From Calothrix sp. NIES-4105 (GTDB lineage Bacteria > Cyanobacteriota > Cyanobacteriia > Cyanobacteriales > Nostocaceae): a stretch of DNA of 64,000 bases. A program made the translations under genes and the position numbers. Positions 55,414-63,676 of this stretch are shown here, one piece after another. The stretch is from the NCBI RefSeq assembly GCF_002368415.1, contig NZ_AP018290.1:6709614-6773613 (forward strand). Direction: 5' to 3'. The notes below the pieces were generated by a model. It did not search any database. It was not told where the DNA came from and saw only the letters and a program-made list of their open reading frames with translations. Each line of letters opens with the position of its first letter. Position 1 is the stretch's first letter.

Positions 55414-56739
55414 ATGACTAAAAACGGTTCAAAGCATCCAGATTCAAACTTACAACTGCCTTGGAATATTACCCAAGTTGGAACGCTGATTTTACCTCTA
55501 ATGCCAGCACTAGGGGTAATTAGCATAAGCTTGGCATTACTTATTACTTGGGGCTTTAAGTACAAAACTCTTATCCGGCGCCCTTTTATTCAGGGATTTG
55601 GCATTTTTAGCTTACTACTCGTCGTCACAACGTTGTTCGCACAAGAAAAAATACCCGCACTGCTGGGATTACCAAATTTTTTACCCTTCATATTATTATT
55701 GTGCGCTTGTAATGTTCTAATTCAAACACCAGCACAACTAAGGCGCCTAGCTTGGATACTGGTAATTACTTCTATACCAGTTACATTACTTGGTTTCTGG
55801 CAAATGCTAGGCTTGAAAACCCCTGAATTAATCTTTAACATTTTTGGCTGGACAATCGCACCTGGTGGAAACCCTGTAGGTCGGATGGCTTCAGTATTTA
55901 TGTACGCTAATGTCTTGGCTGGGTATTTGGTAATAGTTTTTATTCTCGCTTGCGGATTATGGTTAGAGAAGATAAGCGAAAATAAAGGTATTTCATACTC
56001 AGCACTCGTACAGACGCGAAATTTCGCGTCTCTACACTCATCACTCTTTCTAACAATTGCTGTGATTCTGAATTTTGCAGCTTTGATTCTGACTAATTCG
56101 CGTAACGCTTGGTTAATCGCAATTCTAGCTTGTGTTGCTTATGCGGTTTTTAAAGGATGGCGCCTTATAGTTGGTTTTTTTGGTGCCGTTACAGCTAGTG
56201 TACTTTTAGCAGCATTTGCACCGGCACCTATTGCTGGAATATTTCGTTCCTTTGTACCGGCATTCTTTTGGGCACGTTTGAACGACCAAATGTATCCTGA
56301 CCGACCAGTTGAACTAATGCGAACAACACAATGGCAGTTTGCCTGGTCAATGGCACAACAGCGTCCTTTAACAGGTTGGGGACTAAGAAACTTTACCCCT
56401 CTATACCAAGAAAAAATGCATATTTGGCTAGGACATCCCCATAACTTCTTTTTAATGCTATCGGCAGAAACTGGAATCCCCAACACACTATTATTTATTG
56501 GTTTAATTATCTGGATTTTAATTGCTAGCGCGCGGGTGTTACGTCAATCAATCTGTTCAGAACAGGACAAGTTAATATTCTTTAGCTATTTTCTAGTAGT
56601 CATAGCATGGGTAATTTTTAATACAGTAGATGTGAGTTTGTTTGACTTGCGACTGAATACGCTTTCATGGTTGTTATTAGGCGCCGTCGCTGGGGTATCT
56701 TACCGCTATAATCACATTAAACAAGAAATAGACACATAG
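55414..56739 (+). CDS. O-antigen ligase / polymerase-like membrane protein
   Basis: 441 residues with about ten membrane spans. The loop near 300-360 has MRTTQWQFAWSMAQQRPLTG, then WGLRNFTPLYQEK and WLGHPHNFFLMLSAETG. This is the usual periplasmic catalytic region of Wzy/WaaL proteins and the cyanobacterial IctB-type group. It could join or polymerise lipid-linked glycans. A 28-bp repeat lies in frame at residues 199-208. The IctB-like bicarbonate role is doubtful for this group. Confidence 0.82.
   Translation: MTKNGSKHPDSNLQLPWNITQVGTLILPLMPALGVISISLALLITWGFKYKTLIRRPFIQGFGIFSLLLVVTTLFAQEKIPALLGLPNFLPFILLLCACNVLIQTPAQLRRLAWILVITSIPVTLLGFWQMLGLKTPELIFNIFGWTIAPGGNPVGRMASVFMYANVLAGYLVIVFILACGLWLEKISENKGISYSALVQTRNFASLHSSLFLTIAVILNFAALILTNSRNAWLIAILACVAYAVFKGWRLIVGFFGAVTASVLLAAFAPAPIAGIFRSFVPAFFWARLNDQMYPDRPVELMRTTQWQFAWSMAQQRPLTGWGLRNFTPLYQEKMHIWLGHPHNFFLMLSAETGIPNTLLFIGLIIWILIASARVLRQSICSEQDKLIFFSYFLVVIAWVIFNTVDVSLFDLRLNTLSWLLLGAVAGVSYRYNHIKQEIDT
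56008..56035. repeat. 28-bp palindrome inside the O-antigen-ligase-like frame
   Basis: GTACAGACGCGAAATTTCGC then GTCTCTAC: perfect for 20 bp (56012-56031) with one mismatch outside. Encodes about residues 199-208 (VQTRNFASLH). The arms match the palindrome at 37601. Just upstream, actcagcact is also a repeat-type sequence. Confidence 0.9.
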
Positions 56740-56840
56740 TACTAACTTTCACTTTCATCAGAAAAAATCAGTGTATATACTACTGCCATCTCAACTTACA
56801 CGTTAATAAAATTACTAGTAATCACGTCTATGACTGTGAT

Positions 56841-56943
56841 GTGGCTAACGTGGAATTAGCCACTGTTGCTGATTGTTGGGAAGGTGTAGGTAATACCCTG
56901 TCATGGGTTCCCCTGCATAGCAGGGCATCTTAATAAGGTGCCC
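56841..56943 (+). terminator. Three successive hairpins between two genes
   Basis: GTGGCTAA/TTAGCCAC (56841-56863), CCCTGC/GCAGGG (56911-56925) and GGGCATCTT/AAGGTGCCC (56923-56943). The last is followed by TTTATTT, so it looks like an intrinsic terminator for the upstream gene. The three together could also be a structured RNA. Confidence 0.45.
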
Positions 56944-57048
56944 TTTATTTATATAAGATTCCTGTTTGATTTTTAAAGTAAGGTCGCCATTGGCAACCAG
57001 AACCTTGATCTACGAACAATTTTAAATCCATCAATCAAAAAATCACTT

Positions 57049-57420
57049 ATGAACACATATTCAAAACTTGTAATATATTTACTTGGCATACTTAGCTGGA
57101 ATCTTGCGTCTCTACCAGCAGAAGCCACAGTAGTATGTAAAAGCGGCACTGTAGAAAATCACGCAAACGGTCAAATAGAAAGGTGTATTCTTGCAAAAAA
57201 TCTAACCGTGCAAGTTGTAGTAAACAATGTTGCAGCGACAATCCCATGCAAAGCAGATAGTTACGTAACATTTACTGAAAAAAGCATGTTTCAAAACTGT
57301 AGACTTTCAGAAAAAATCCAAATTTTGTATGGTTACTCAGCCGGAACATGTGAAAAAGATATGATGGTTCACATATCTACAGATGCAAACGATAAACAAT
57401 ATTTAAGTTGCCGTTTATAA
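57049..57420 (+). CDS. Secreted Cys-containing protein, unknown
   Basis: 123 residues. N-terminus has Lys then a hydrophobic stretch (about 7-20) ending in PAEA, a normal signal-peptidase site. The mature part of about 95 residues has six Cys, so three disulfides are possible. No family recognised. Expected outside the cytoplasm, perhaps periplasmic. It has no operon partner. Confidence 0.65.
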   Translation: MNTYSKLVIYLLGILSWNLASLPAEATVVCKSGTVENHANGQIERCILAKNLTVQVVVNNVAATIPCKADSYVTFTEKSMFQNCRLSEKIQILYGYSAGTCEKDMMVHISTDANDKQYLSCRL

Positions 57421-57465
57421 AAACGTTTTATTAAAATAAATCCCCCCTAGCCCCTCTCAATAACG

Positions 57466-57653
57466 CTACCGTGTACACACAAGTCTGTCCAAGTTACTTT
57501 TCTTATCTTTCTTCTCTTGCTTTGTGCCCTTTGTGCCTTTGTGGTTCTTTAAAAAGATAAACCACATAATCCGGAGGATTTCCCGCAGGGTAGAACACAA
57601 AGAACACAAAGGGGGAATATAAGAAGGATTATAACGATATGTGTACACGGTAG
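57466..57653. mobile_element. MITE-like element, CTACCGTGTACACA family, copy B
   Basis: 188 bp with perfect 14-bp inverted ends CTACCGTGTACACA and TGTGTACACGGTAG. Flanks CTCAATAACG and CTTAATAAGG agree at 8 of 10 positions, a decayed target duplication. The core is the reverse of copy A at 46236. Confidence 0.88.
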
Positions 57654-57881
57654 CTTAATAAGGGGGAAAAAGAGGATTTAAAGCCGAGGATGGCGAATTA
57701 GTTTTACTTCTGTCATACTTTAGTTGCGCTACAGCTATAATGTACTAATAATAATTATATAAAATATGTCCTTGGCAATTCCTTCTATAGAGCGTAAAAT
57801 TTGACAGTTAAATCCGGTACGTTAACATACTAGTGCAACAAGCACAAATCCGCGCGTACCACTAAATATTATTTGACTAAT

Positions 57882-58775
57882 ATGACTTCCCAAAAAGGAT
57901 ACTGGCTCTCAAGCGCTCTGCAAATAAAAGGTTCTGTTATCAAAGCAATATATGGACGGGTTATAGGTTGCGGTCTTTTTGCCGTTTTCATTTCAGTGCT
58001 TCATTATTACAAGTTGCCTGTATCACAACCTATTTTAAGCAATTTGATACCAAGTATAGTTCTAGGTTTATTGCTTGTATTTCGTACCAATACTGCATAC
58101 GAACGGTTTTGGGAAGGTCGAAAGTGCTGGGGTTCTATGGTTAATAATGTTAGAAACCTCGCGCGGCAAATATGGGTTACGGTTAATGAAATTGAATATG
58201 AAGATAGAAAAAGTAAAATTGCGGCTCTATATTTATTAGTAGCATTTGCTGTAGCAACTAAAATTCATTTGCGAGGAGAACAAGTCAACACGCAATTAGA
58301 AGAACTCATGCCTGAAACGCGGTATGAAAAATTAACAATGATAAATAATCCTCCTCTTGAAGTTGCCTTTTGGATAGGAGATTATTTACAGCATCAATAC
58401 GACCGTAACTGTATTAATAGCTATCAACTCTCAGCAATGCAAGAATTAGTTAATCAGTTAGTCGATAACCTCGGTGCCTGTGAACGAATATTGCGAACAC
58501 CAATGCCACTAGCTTACGCAATACATCTCAAACAACTATTATTACTTTACTGCTTATCATTACCGTTTCAAATGGTCGCAAGTCTAGGGTGGTGGACAGG
58601 CTTTGTTTCAGCCTTAATTAGCTTTACACTATTTGGTATCGAAGCAATAGGCTTAGAAATCGAAAACCCGTTTGGCTATGATGCAAATGACTTACCCCTC
58701 GATACTATTTGCAACACAATGAAGCGCAATATCGATGATTTAATCAAATTAAAACCTACAGTTCATGCGAACTAG
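57882..58775 (+). CDS. Bestrophin-like anion channel
   Basis: 297 residues from the ATG at 57882 (a TTG upstream would add three). FRTNTAYERFWEGRKCWGSM and NVRNLARQIW are the bestrophin (UPF0187/YneE) signatures, with four helical segments. In cyanobacteria and algae such proteins conduct chloride or bicarbonate across membranes, and thylakoid roles are known in relatives. No partner gene. The stop codon TAG is inside the left end of a MITE-like element, so the C-terminus may have been shortened. Confidence 0.85.
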   Translation: MTSQKGYWLSSALQIKGSVIKAIYGRVIGCGLFAVFISVLHYYKLPVSQPILSNLIPSIVLGLLLVFRTNTAYERFWEGRKCWGSMVNNVRNLARQIWVTVNEIEYEDRKSKIAALYLLVAFAVATKIHLRGEQVNTQLEELMPETRYEKLTMINNPPLEVAFWIGDYLQHQYDRNCINSYQLSAMQELVNQLVDNLGACERILRTPMPLAYAIHLKQLLLLYCLSLPFQMVASLGWWTGFVSALISFTLFGIEAIGLEIENPFGYDANDLPLDTICNTMKRNIDDLIKLKPTVHAN

Positions 58776-58878
58776 TAATCATATCATTAATTTTAGTAGG
58801 TACGTAGTAGCGCTTCAGCGCACGAAAGTTATTAAAAATAGTTAGAGGGCTAAAGCCCTACTACGTACTTAACCACTA
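58772..58878. mobile_element. Degenerate CTAG-family MITE-like element
   Basis: 107 bp between CTAG sequences. The core ggtacgtagtag and ttagagggctaaagccc matches units 2 and 3 at 27655 and 27774 in inverted orientation; the ends are decayed. Its left CTAG provides the bestrophin stop and its right end borders a truncated gene. Confidence 0.75.
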
Positions 58879-58887
58879 GTGCTGTAA

Positions 58888-59322
58888 GCTGCAAATAGTA
58901 GCACTCCAGTAAATTTACTTGAAAATTTAGAACACGATAAGAGTGAACAAGTATCTCAAGCACTTATACAGAACCCTAATACACCCCCAAAATTACGCCA
59001 AGTATTACAATATAAACTGCGTCTCAGTATTAGCCCAACGCTGCAAGGCTTGAATCAACTATATAATTCTGAAAAAGATGATTTAATCACTATACTGTCT
59101 GAGTATACCCAATCACCCGTACTGTTTGTAAGATTTGTAGCTTTAATGCATCCGGATACCCCAGTTACATTCGTTGAAGAAGCTTCTCAGTCTTTGTTTT
59201 GGTTGGAACGCTATGCTATTGCAGTTAATCCTGCGGCGCCTAGAAAACTTCGAGAAAAATTAGCTGAAGATGCTAATCGTATTGTCAACGCTGCCGCAAG
59301 AGCAAATTTATTAATTATGTAA
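58888..59322 (+). pseudogene. 5'-truncated leucine-rich/HEAT-like repeat protein gene
   Basis: The frame is open from 58888 (right after an in-frame TAA) to the stop at 59322, but no ATG or GTG exists; the first possible start is a TTG at 59050. It encodes repeats such as NPNTPPKLRQVL, HPDTPVTFVEEA and NPAAPRKLREKLA, typical of variant Leu-rich or HEAT-like proteins. A 5' part seems to have been lost where the CTAG element ends at 58878. A 90-residue protein from the TTG is possible. Confidence 0.6.
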
Positions 59323-59367
59323 TCTATATAATTTTTGGCTATATTAAAAATTGCAAATAATAATATT

Positions 59368-60306
59368 ATGTTATCTGAAACCGAAAAGCTTCTTGGAACT
59401 TTAGAAGTTATCACATTTCCTTTAAAAGGATTTTATGAACCTTTATGTGGTGGTTATCAAACATTTTTTTGGGATGCTTCAAAAAGTAACTTTAATCTTT
59501 GGAATTTAATTATTTTTGAAGAAGATGTTAAAGCAAATGCTGTAGAATCAGTAATTAAAGGCTGGTTAAAAGAAGAACAAACTCATTCTATAGCTCCCCA
59601 TGATACCTATTCATTAGATGAAACTGATTTAGAAACACTGATTGATGATAAAATAAAAACTATGAGAACAGAAAAATATTACTCTTTACTACAATTACTG
59701 CATCGTAGATTACAAAAGATAGAGGGTTTTAGCTTTCATCTAGATAAGGGTCAGGAATATTTTTATGGAATAATTGGCAAGTTAAATACCAATAGCTGGG
59801 TTGCTATATCAACATCAATGCCTCATAGACATTCTTTTCCTCACTGGCTTTCTGGCTCTGATTTTGACAATATCCAGCAAGAAACCACAGATAAAGACTT
59901 ATTACAACTCAAATCAGACATTCAAAAAATTATTAACGAATTACCTCCATTTAAGTTAGCAATCCCTTATCCTGCTGGATATGGGTACACATATAATTAT
60001 AAATTGTATTGTGGAGTTGCTTCGACAAAATCAGCAGCTTTAATTCAAGCTATGCTAGAAGCAAAGGCATTTCATTTAAAAAGATTTCAAGACTTATTAC
60101 CAGATTATCATCAAAGCTACTACAACGACGATTCTAGAAGAAAAACTCAGCAAATTTTAAGCAAATTTTTTAAACAATTTTTTTCGGAAGTGAGAATATA
60201 CCACTTAGCATTATATGATATCGATTATACTTATATACTTGGCCAAGTAGCAGGCGCCGATTGGCTTGGGGTGCGTATATCTAGGTCGTATGAGTATAAT
60301 CCTTAA
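59368..60306 (+). CDS. Hypothetical protein, no family recognised
   Basis: 312 residues from the ATG at 59368 (MLSETEKLLG). A longer frame starts with a TTG at 59335 but adds no likely domain. Composition is acidic and aromatic with LPPFKLAIPYPAGYGYTYNY near 200 and ADWLGVRISRSYEYNP at the end. No membrane segment or catalytic motif. Mostly helix and strand. It follows the truncated repeat-protein gene by 45 bp. Confidence 0.55.
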   Translation: MLSETEKLLGTLEVITFPLKGFYEPLCGGYQTFFWDASKSNFNLWNLIIFEEDVKANAVESVIKGWLKEEQTHSIAPHDTYSLDETDLETLIDDKIKTMRTEKYYSLLQLLHRRLQKIEGFSFHLDKGQEYFYGIIGKLNTNSWVAISTSMPHRHSFPHWLSGSDFDNIQQETTDKDLLQLKSDIQKIINELPPFKLAIPYPAGYGYTYNYKLYCGVASTKSAALIQAMLEAKAFHLKRFQDLLPDYHQSYYNDDSRRKTQQILSKFFKQFFSEVRIYHLALYDIDYTYILGQVAGADWLGVRISRSYEYNP

Positions 60307-60691
60307 TTTAAGCTAAAGCAAATACAAGCTGCAAGCATTCTACTTCGAGTGTCATTGTTATAAATTTTACCTATAATGTTTAACTTGAATACGATTTTTG
60401 ATATTGGGCTTTATTCGCGTGACATTACATCTGGCGCCTGACAAAGCAAAGATATATCAATGATAATTATTATTGCTTAAATTGTAAATTTTATTTAATA
60501 CGAGCTATTTGACTCAAAAATACGTTATTATCAAAGCATAAGTGAATCAAATAGCTTACAAATTAGATTATTTAACTTGAAATGGTAAAAGAGAATAACA
60601 CAATTGGCGCATATTAGTACTGATAAAAGTTTAGATATGTATTTATTACAATTATAACAAAGCTAAGTAGTTACCAGAAGATAATTAATTT
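60307..60691. other. Intergenic region, nothing recognised
   Basis: 385 bp, very A+T-rich. Presumably includes the promoter of the 60692 gene. No RNA gene or repeat recognised beyond one GGCGCC. Confidence 0.5.
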
Positions 60692-60964
60692 ATGGAAACA
60701 ATTCTTTTGAGCCATGAACAAGTCGCACAGCAAGCGGAACACTTATACGATACCAATATCCGTCAACAAGTAGAATCGGAAGACAATATTGGCAAAATGG
60801 TTATTATTGATGTAGCAACAGGGAATTATGAAGTTAATAAAAATGGTTTAGTTGCAGCACGTATTTTAAATGAAAAAAATCCAAATGCTCGACTTTTTGG
60901 TATACGTATTGGATATAACGTTGCGGTTTCATTAGGTGGAGTTATGGAGCGTATTACTAAATGA
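60692..60964 (+). CDS. Small protein paired with an aspartic protease
   Basis: 90 residues. HEQVAQQAEHLYDTNIRQQV then GKMVIIDVATGNYEVNKNGL and FGIRIGYNVAVSLGG, with a charged helix at the start and a short beta-rich end. It overlaps the next gene by 4 bp (ATGA), so both are made together. Small partners of this size with an aspartic protease are recurrent in cyanobacteria and look like a two-gene module, but their function is not known. Confidence 0.6.
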   Translation: METILLSHEQVAQQAEHLYDTNIRQQVESEDNIGKMVIIDVATGNYEVNKNGLVAARILNEKNPNARLFGIRIGYNVAVSLGGVMERITK

Positions 60965-61326
60965 TTTCTGGTATTGTTACTGATGGACGTGCAACCGTTG
61001 CCTTAACATTTCGCATTCCAAACCGTCCTAACATAGATATTGGATTTGTTATTGATACAGGCTTTACTGACGAAATTTGCTTACCTTCCGAGGCAGTTAG
61101 TTTGCTAGGTTTTCCTTTTAAATATGCTCAACGGGCGAATTTGGCTAATAACACTACAGTTGTGTTGCCAGTTCATGAGGCTACAATTCTTTGGAATGGT
61201 AAGGAACGGGATATTCATGTACTTGCCACAGGTCGGCGCCCTTTAATTGGAACTGCTCTGTTAGAAGAAAATGAACTTGTAATCCAGTTTACGGAAGGTG
61301 GGTTGGTAACAATTGATGAGTTGTAA
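60961..61326 (+). CDS. Clan AA aspartic protease, retropepsin-like
   Basis: 121 residues. IGFVIDTGFTDEICLPSEAV holds D-T-G, the catalytic motif of retropepsin-like proteases; such short forms act as dimers. RPLIGTALLEENEL near 92-105 matches the later hydrophobic loop. It is soluble with no signal peptide. The target is unknown. It overlaps the 90-residue gene by 4 bp. Confidence 0.78.
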   Translation: MISGIVTDGRATVALTFRIPNRPNIDIGFVIDTGFTDEICLPSEAVSLLGFPFKYAQRANLANNTTVVLPVHEATILWNGKERDIHVLATGRRPLIGTALLEENELVIQFTEGGLVTIDEL

Positions 61327-61350
61327 TCTGAGAGGGCAACCAGCAAGTGT

Positions 61351-62811
61351 TTACTTTTTCCAAATATAAACACATTTACGCAATTCAGAGCGACCATGAT
61401 TACCCATTTGTTGACTGCTATTACCTTTGCCTCGTCCTAATGTCCAGATATATTTTGTAGTTAAACCAAATGATTCTGCTATGTCCGATAATATAAGGTC
61501 TACAGGGACTTCTTCTCCTGCGTATTGTACGTTATCGTTGACCATTGCTATTACACCACCTGGTTTGAGGACGCGCGCTAGTTCGTAAATTACAAAGCAC
61601 ATCTCGTAAAAGTAGTTACGAATCATTCGGATAATGTTTACATTGTTTAATTTACCTTCTTGTTTATAGCTTTCTAAAATTCCTAATACTTCTTGTAAGG
61701 CGCCTTGCTTATTAAAAGTCGAATCTATCTTGATAAAATCATCATGGCGGTTAATTTCTACATAGTGTTTTTCTAATATATCCCGCTTATCTCGATTTTC
61801 TACCGTGCATGAAAGCATTGTTTGCCGTAAGCGCTTTACTTCGTCTTCGCTACATCCTAAAAATGCTAGCTCTAAAGCGTATGTACGTGTGTAATCATAT
61901 CTATTGACGTAGGGAGGAGAGGTAACAACAAAATCTATACTGTTATTTGCGATAGTTGGGATAATTTCTAAACAAGTACCTTGATGAAGTTGTAAGTTTA
62001 GTTCTTTAAAGGCGCCTTTTTCTTGTTTGAAGTTAAATAAATCTAATTGAACAGCATTTTTGTTTGATAAGTCTGATAAAATTTGTGATAGTTTTTTGTG
62101 TATTGCGTCTTTGAAGAGTAATATTTCCCCTTTACAAAATCCCTTTTTGCCTCTCGAACGACTTGAACGAGAATCCCAGCGTAAATATTGACCATCTTTG
62201 CGGGTATAGCTAATATCCTCAAGAATACAAAACGCTGCAAACAGTAAAATGTTACGTATATAAATATCTTGAATTTGTTTATTGCAGTAAGATATATAAC
62301 CTACTAGTTCTACTTCTTGAGACTCTAGAAAGGCGCCACTGGTAATTGCTAGATGATTAAATGCGTACTGCTGGTCATAATAATCAGAAAAGTTTATTGT
62401 TTTAATTTGGTTAATAATCAAACTTAATGCTTCTATATTTATTGCTCGTGCATTGATTTTTGCTTCTATGGCAAAAACACCAACGGGTAAAAGCTCAATT
62501 CCTATAGTTTGCCAGTTTAAATCACTTACTGTAAATAATGATGTTCCGACTCCTGCAAAAGGGTCAAGTAAGGCGCCTGGTTTTGGTTTTAAAGTTTCAA
62601 TTAGGTATGTAACGAGCTTTTCTGAAAACCCCTCTCGATATTTGAACCAAGAAAACTGAGTTTCTTTGTTAGCTTGAAAACTTACTAAAGTTCTATCTAA
62701 ACAAGGGTTGTGAATAATTTTAGACTTGAATTTATTGTAAAGGGCGCCTCTTTGAGTATTAGAAGTTATTAATTGTGAGTCGCTTTTCTCTAAGATACTA
62801 TTTTTATCCAT
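61351..62811 (-). CDS. DNA methyltransferase (TSPPY-type, probably N4-cytosine)
   Basis: 486 residues. Motif I LLDPFAGVGTS at 81-91 (SAM binding) and motif IV VTSPPYVNRYDY at 296-307 (catalytic). The order motif I then motif IV with a long region between (about 120-290) that holds the recognition domain, the alpha-type arrangement. TSPPY favours N4-cytosine, though N6-adenine members exist. No endonuclease gene lies beside it, so it may be a solitary methyltransferase. The target sequence is not shown. Confidence 0.82.
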   Translation of the reverse strand: MDKNSILEKSDSQLITSNTQRGALYNKFKSKIIHNPCLDRTLVSFQANKETQFSWFKYREGFSEKLVTYLIETLKPKPGALLDPFAGVGTSLFTVSDLNWQTIGIELLPVGVFAIEAKINARAINIEALSLIINQIKTINFSDYYDQQYAFNHLAITSGAFLESQEVELVGYISYCNKQIQDIYIRNILLFAAFCILEDISYTRKDGQYLRWDSRSSRSRGKKGFCKGEILLFKDAIHKKLSQILSDLSNKNAVQLDLFNFKQEKGAFKELNLQLHQGTCLEIIPTIANNSIDFVVTSPPYVNRYDYTRTYALELAFLGCSEDEVKRLRQTMLSCTVENRDKRDILEKHYVEINRHDDFIKIDSTFNKQGALQEVLGILESYKQEGKLNNVNIIRMIRNYFYEMCFVIYELARVLKPGGVIAMVNDNVQYAGEEVPVDLILSDIAESFGLTTKYIWTLGRGKGNSSQQMGNHGRSELRKCVYIWKK

Positions 62812-62911
62812 TATTTAAAAACCTTATCAGTGCTGCTTCATAATAAATTTAGCATCTATCTAGCTTGTAAAATACTAAACAGGTGTTTGAAATTATTAGA
62901 GATAATATCCA

Positions 62912-63488
62912 ATGAATCTACAAGTCGAATATAAAGATTATACAATTCAAGAATATTTAGAGTTTGAGGTTAACTCACCAGAACGACATGAGTATATTAA
63001 TGGCAAAATTATACTTAGGAGTGCTAATACACCTAATCATAACCAGATTGCTGGTAATGAAAGCTACTGCTCTCAATTTTGCTGTCAGGCGCCAATCTTA
63101 CCAAGTTTTCATCGTAGATCAAAGGTTATGGATTCCAAAAAAGTGTATTTATGCTTATCCAGATGTGATGGTAGTTCAAGGCGACTTACAAATGCAAGAA
63201 GGGCACCGGGATACAATAACCAATCCGTTAGTAATTGCTGAAGTTTTATCAAAATCTACTAAAAGTTATGATAAAGATGATAAGTTCGCTGCATATCGGA
63301 CTATTCCGACTTTTAAAGAATATATTTTAATCGACTAATACCAAGTACATGTCGAGCAATATTTTAAAACCGATGATAAGCGTTGGACTTTTACCGAGTA
63401 CGATGATTTGAATGAAACGCTTTGTTTAAATTCGATGGCTTTTGAAATAGCTTTGGCTGATGTTTATGACAAAATTCAGTTTGAATAG
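62912..63488 (+). pseudogene. Broken Uma2-family endonuclease gene
   Basis: Uma2/DUF820 sequence in two frames: NSPERHEYINGKIIL and TPNHNQIAGN in the first, then FIVDQRLWIPK, AYPDVMVVQGDL and ITNPLVIAEVLSKSTKSYDK in the frame +1. The shift lies near 63050-63066. An in-frame TAA at 63336-63338 follows EYILID, and the rest (YQVHVEQYFKTDDKRWTFTE and onward) continues to 63488. So one frameshift and one nonsense codon, and the gene is dead unless corrected. Uma2 proteins are numerous in filamentous cyanobacteria. Confidence 0.8.
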
Positions 63489-63526
63489 AAAGATTTAAGC
63501 CCAAAAATAGTTTAAACCCAAAAATA

Positions 63527-63551
63527 GTATGGTGGGCAGTGCCCACCCTAC
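63527..63551. repeat. Palindromic repeat GTATGGTGGGCAGTGCCCACCCTAC-type
   Basis: 25-bp near-palindrome of the interspersed family. Followed by gttacatccgtttataatcc (see 50780) and by the tctctgtgtctctgtggt motif, a repeat-only stretch before the peptidase gene. Confidence 0.85.
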
Positions 63552-63676
63552 AAATATCAATTATCCGTTACATCCGTTTATAATCCGTTGCCATCTCTTC
63601 TCTGTGTCTCTGTGTCTCTGTGGTAAAAAAATATATTGAATGCACATCTGAGACAGATGTGCTACAACTGGGGGGA

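Noticed and set aside
57466-57648. 60-codon minus frame
   Set aside because: Lies inside MITE copy B; not a gene.
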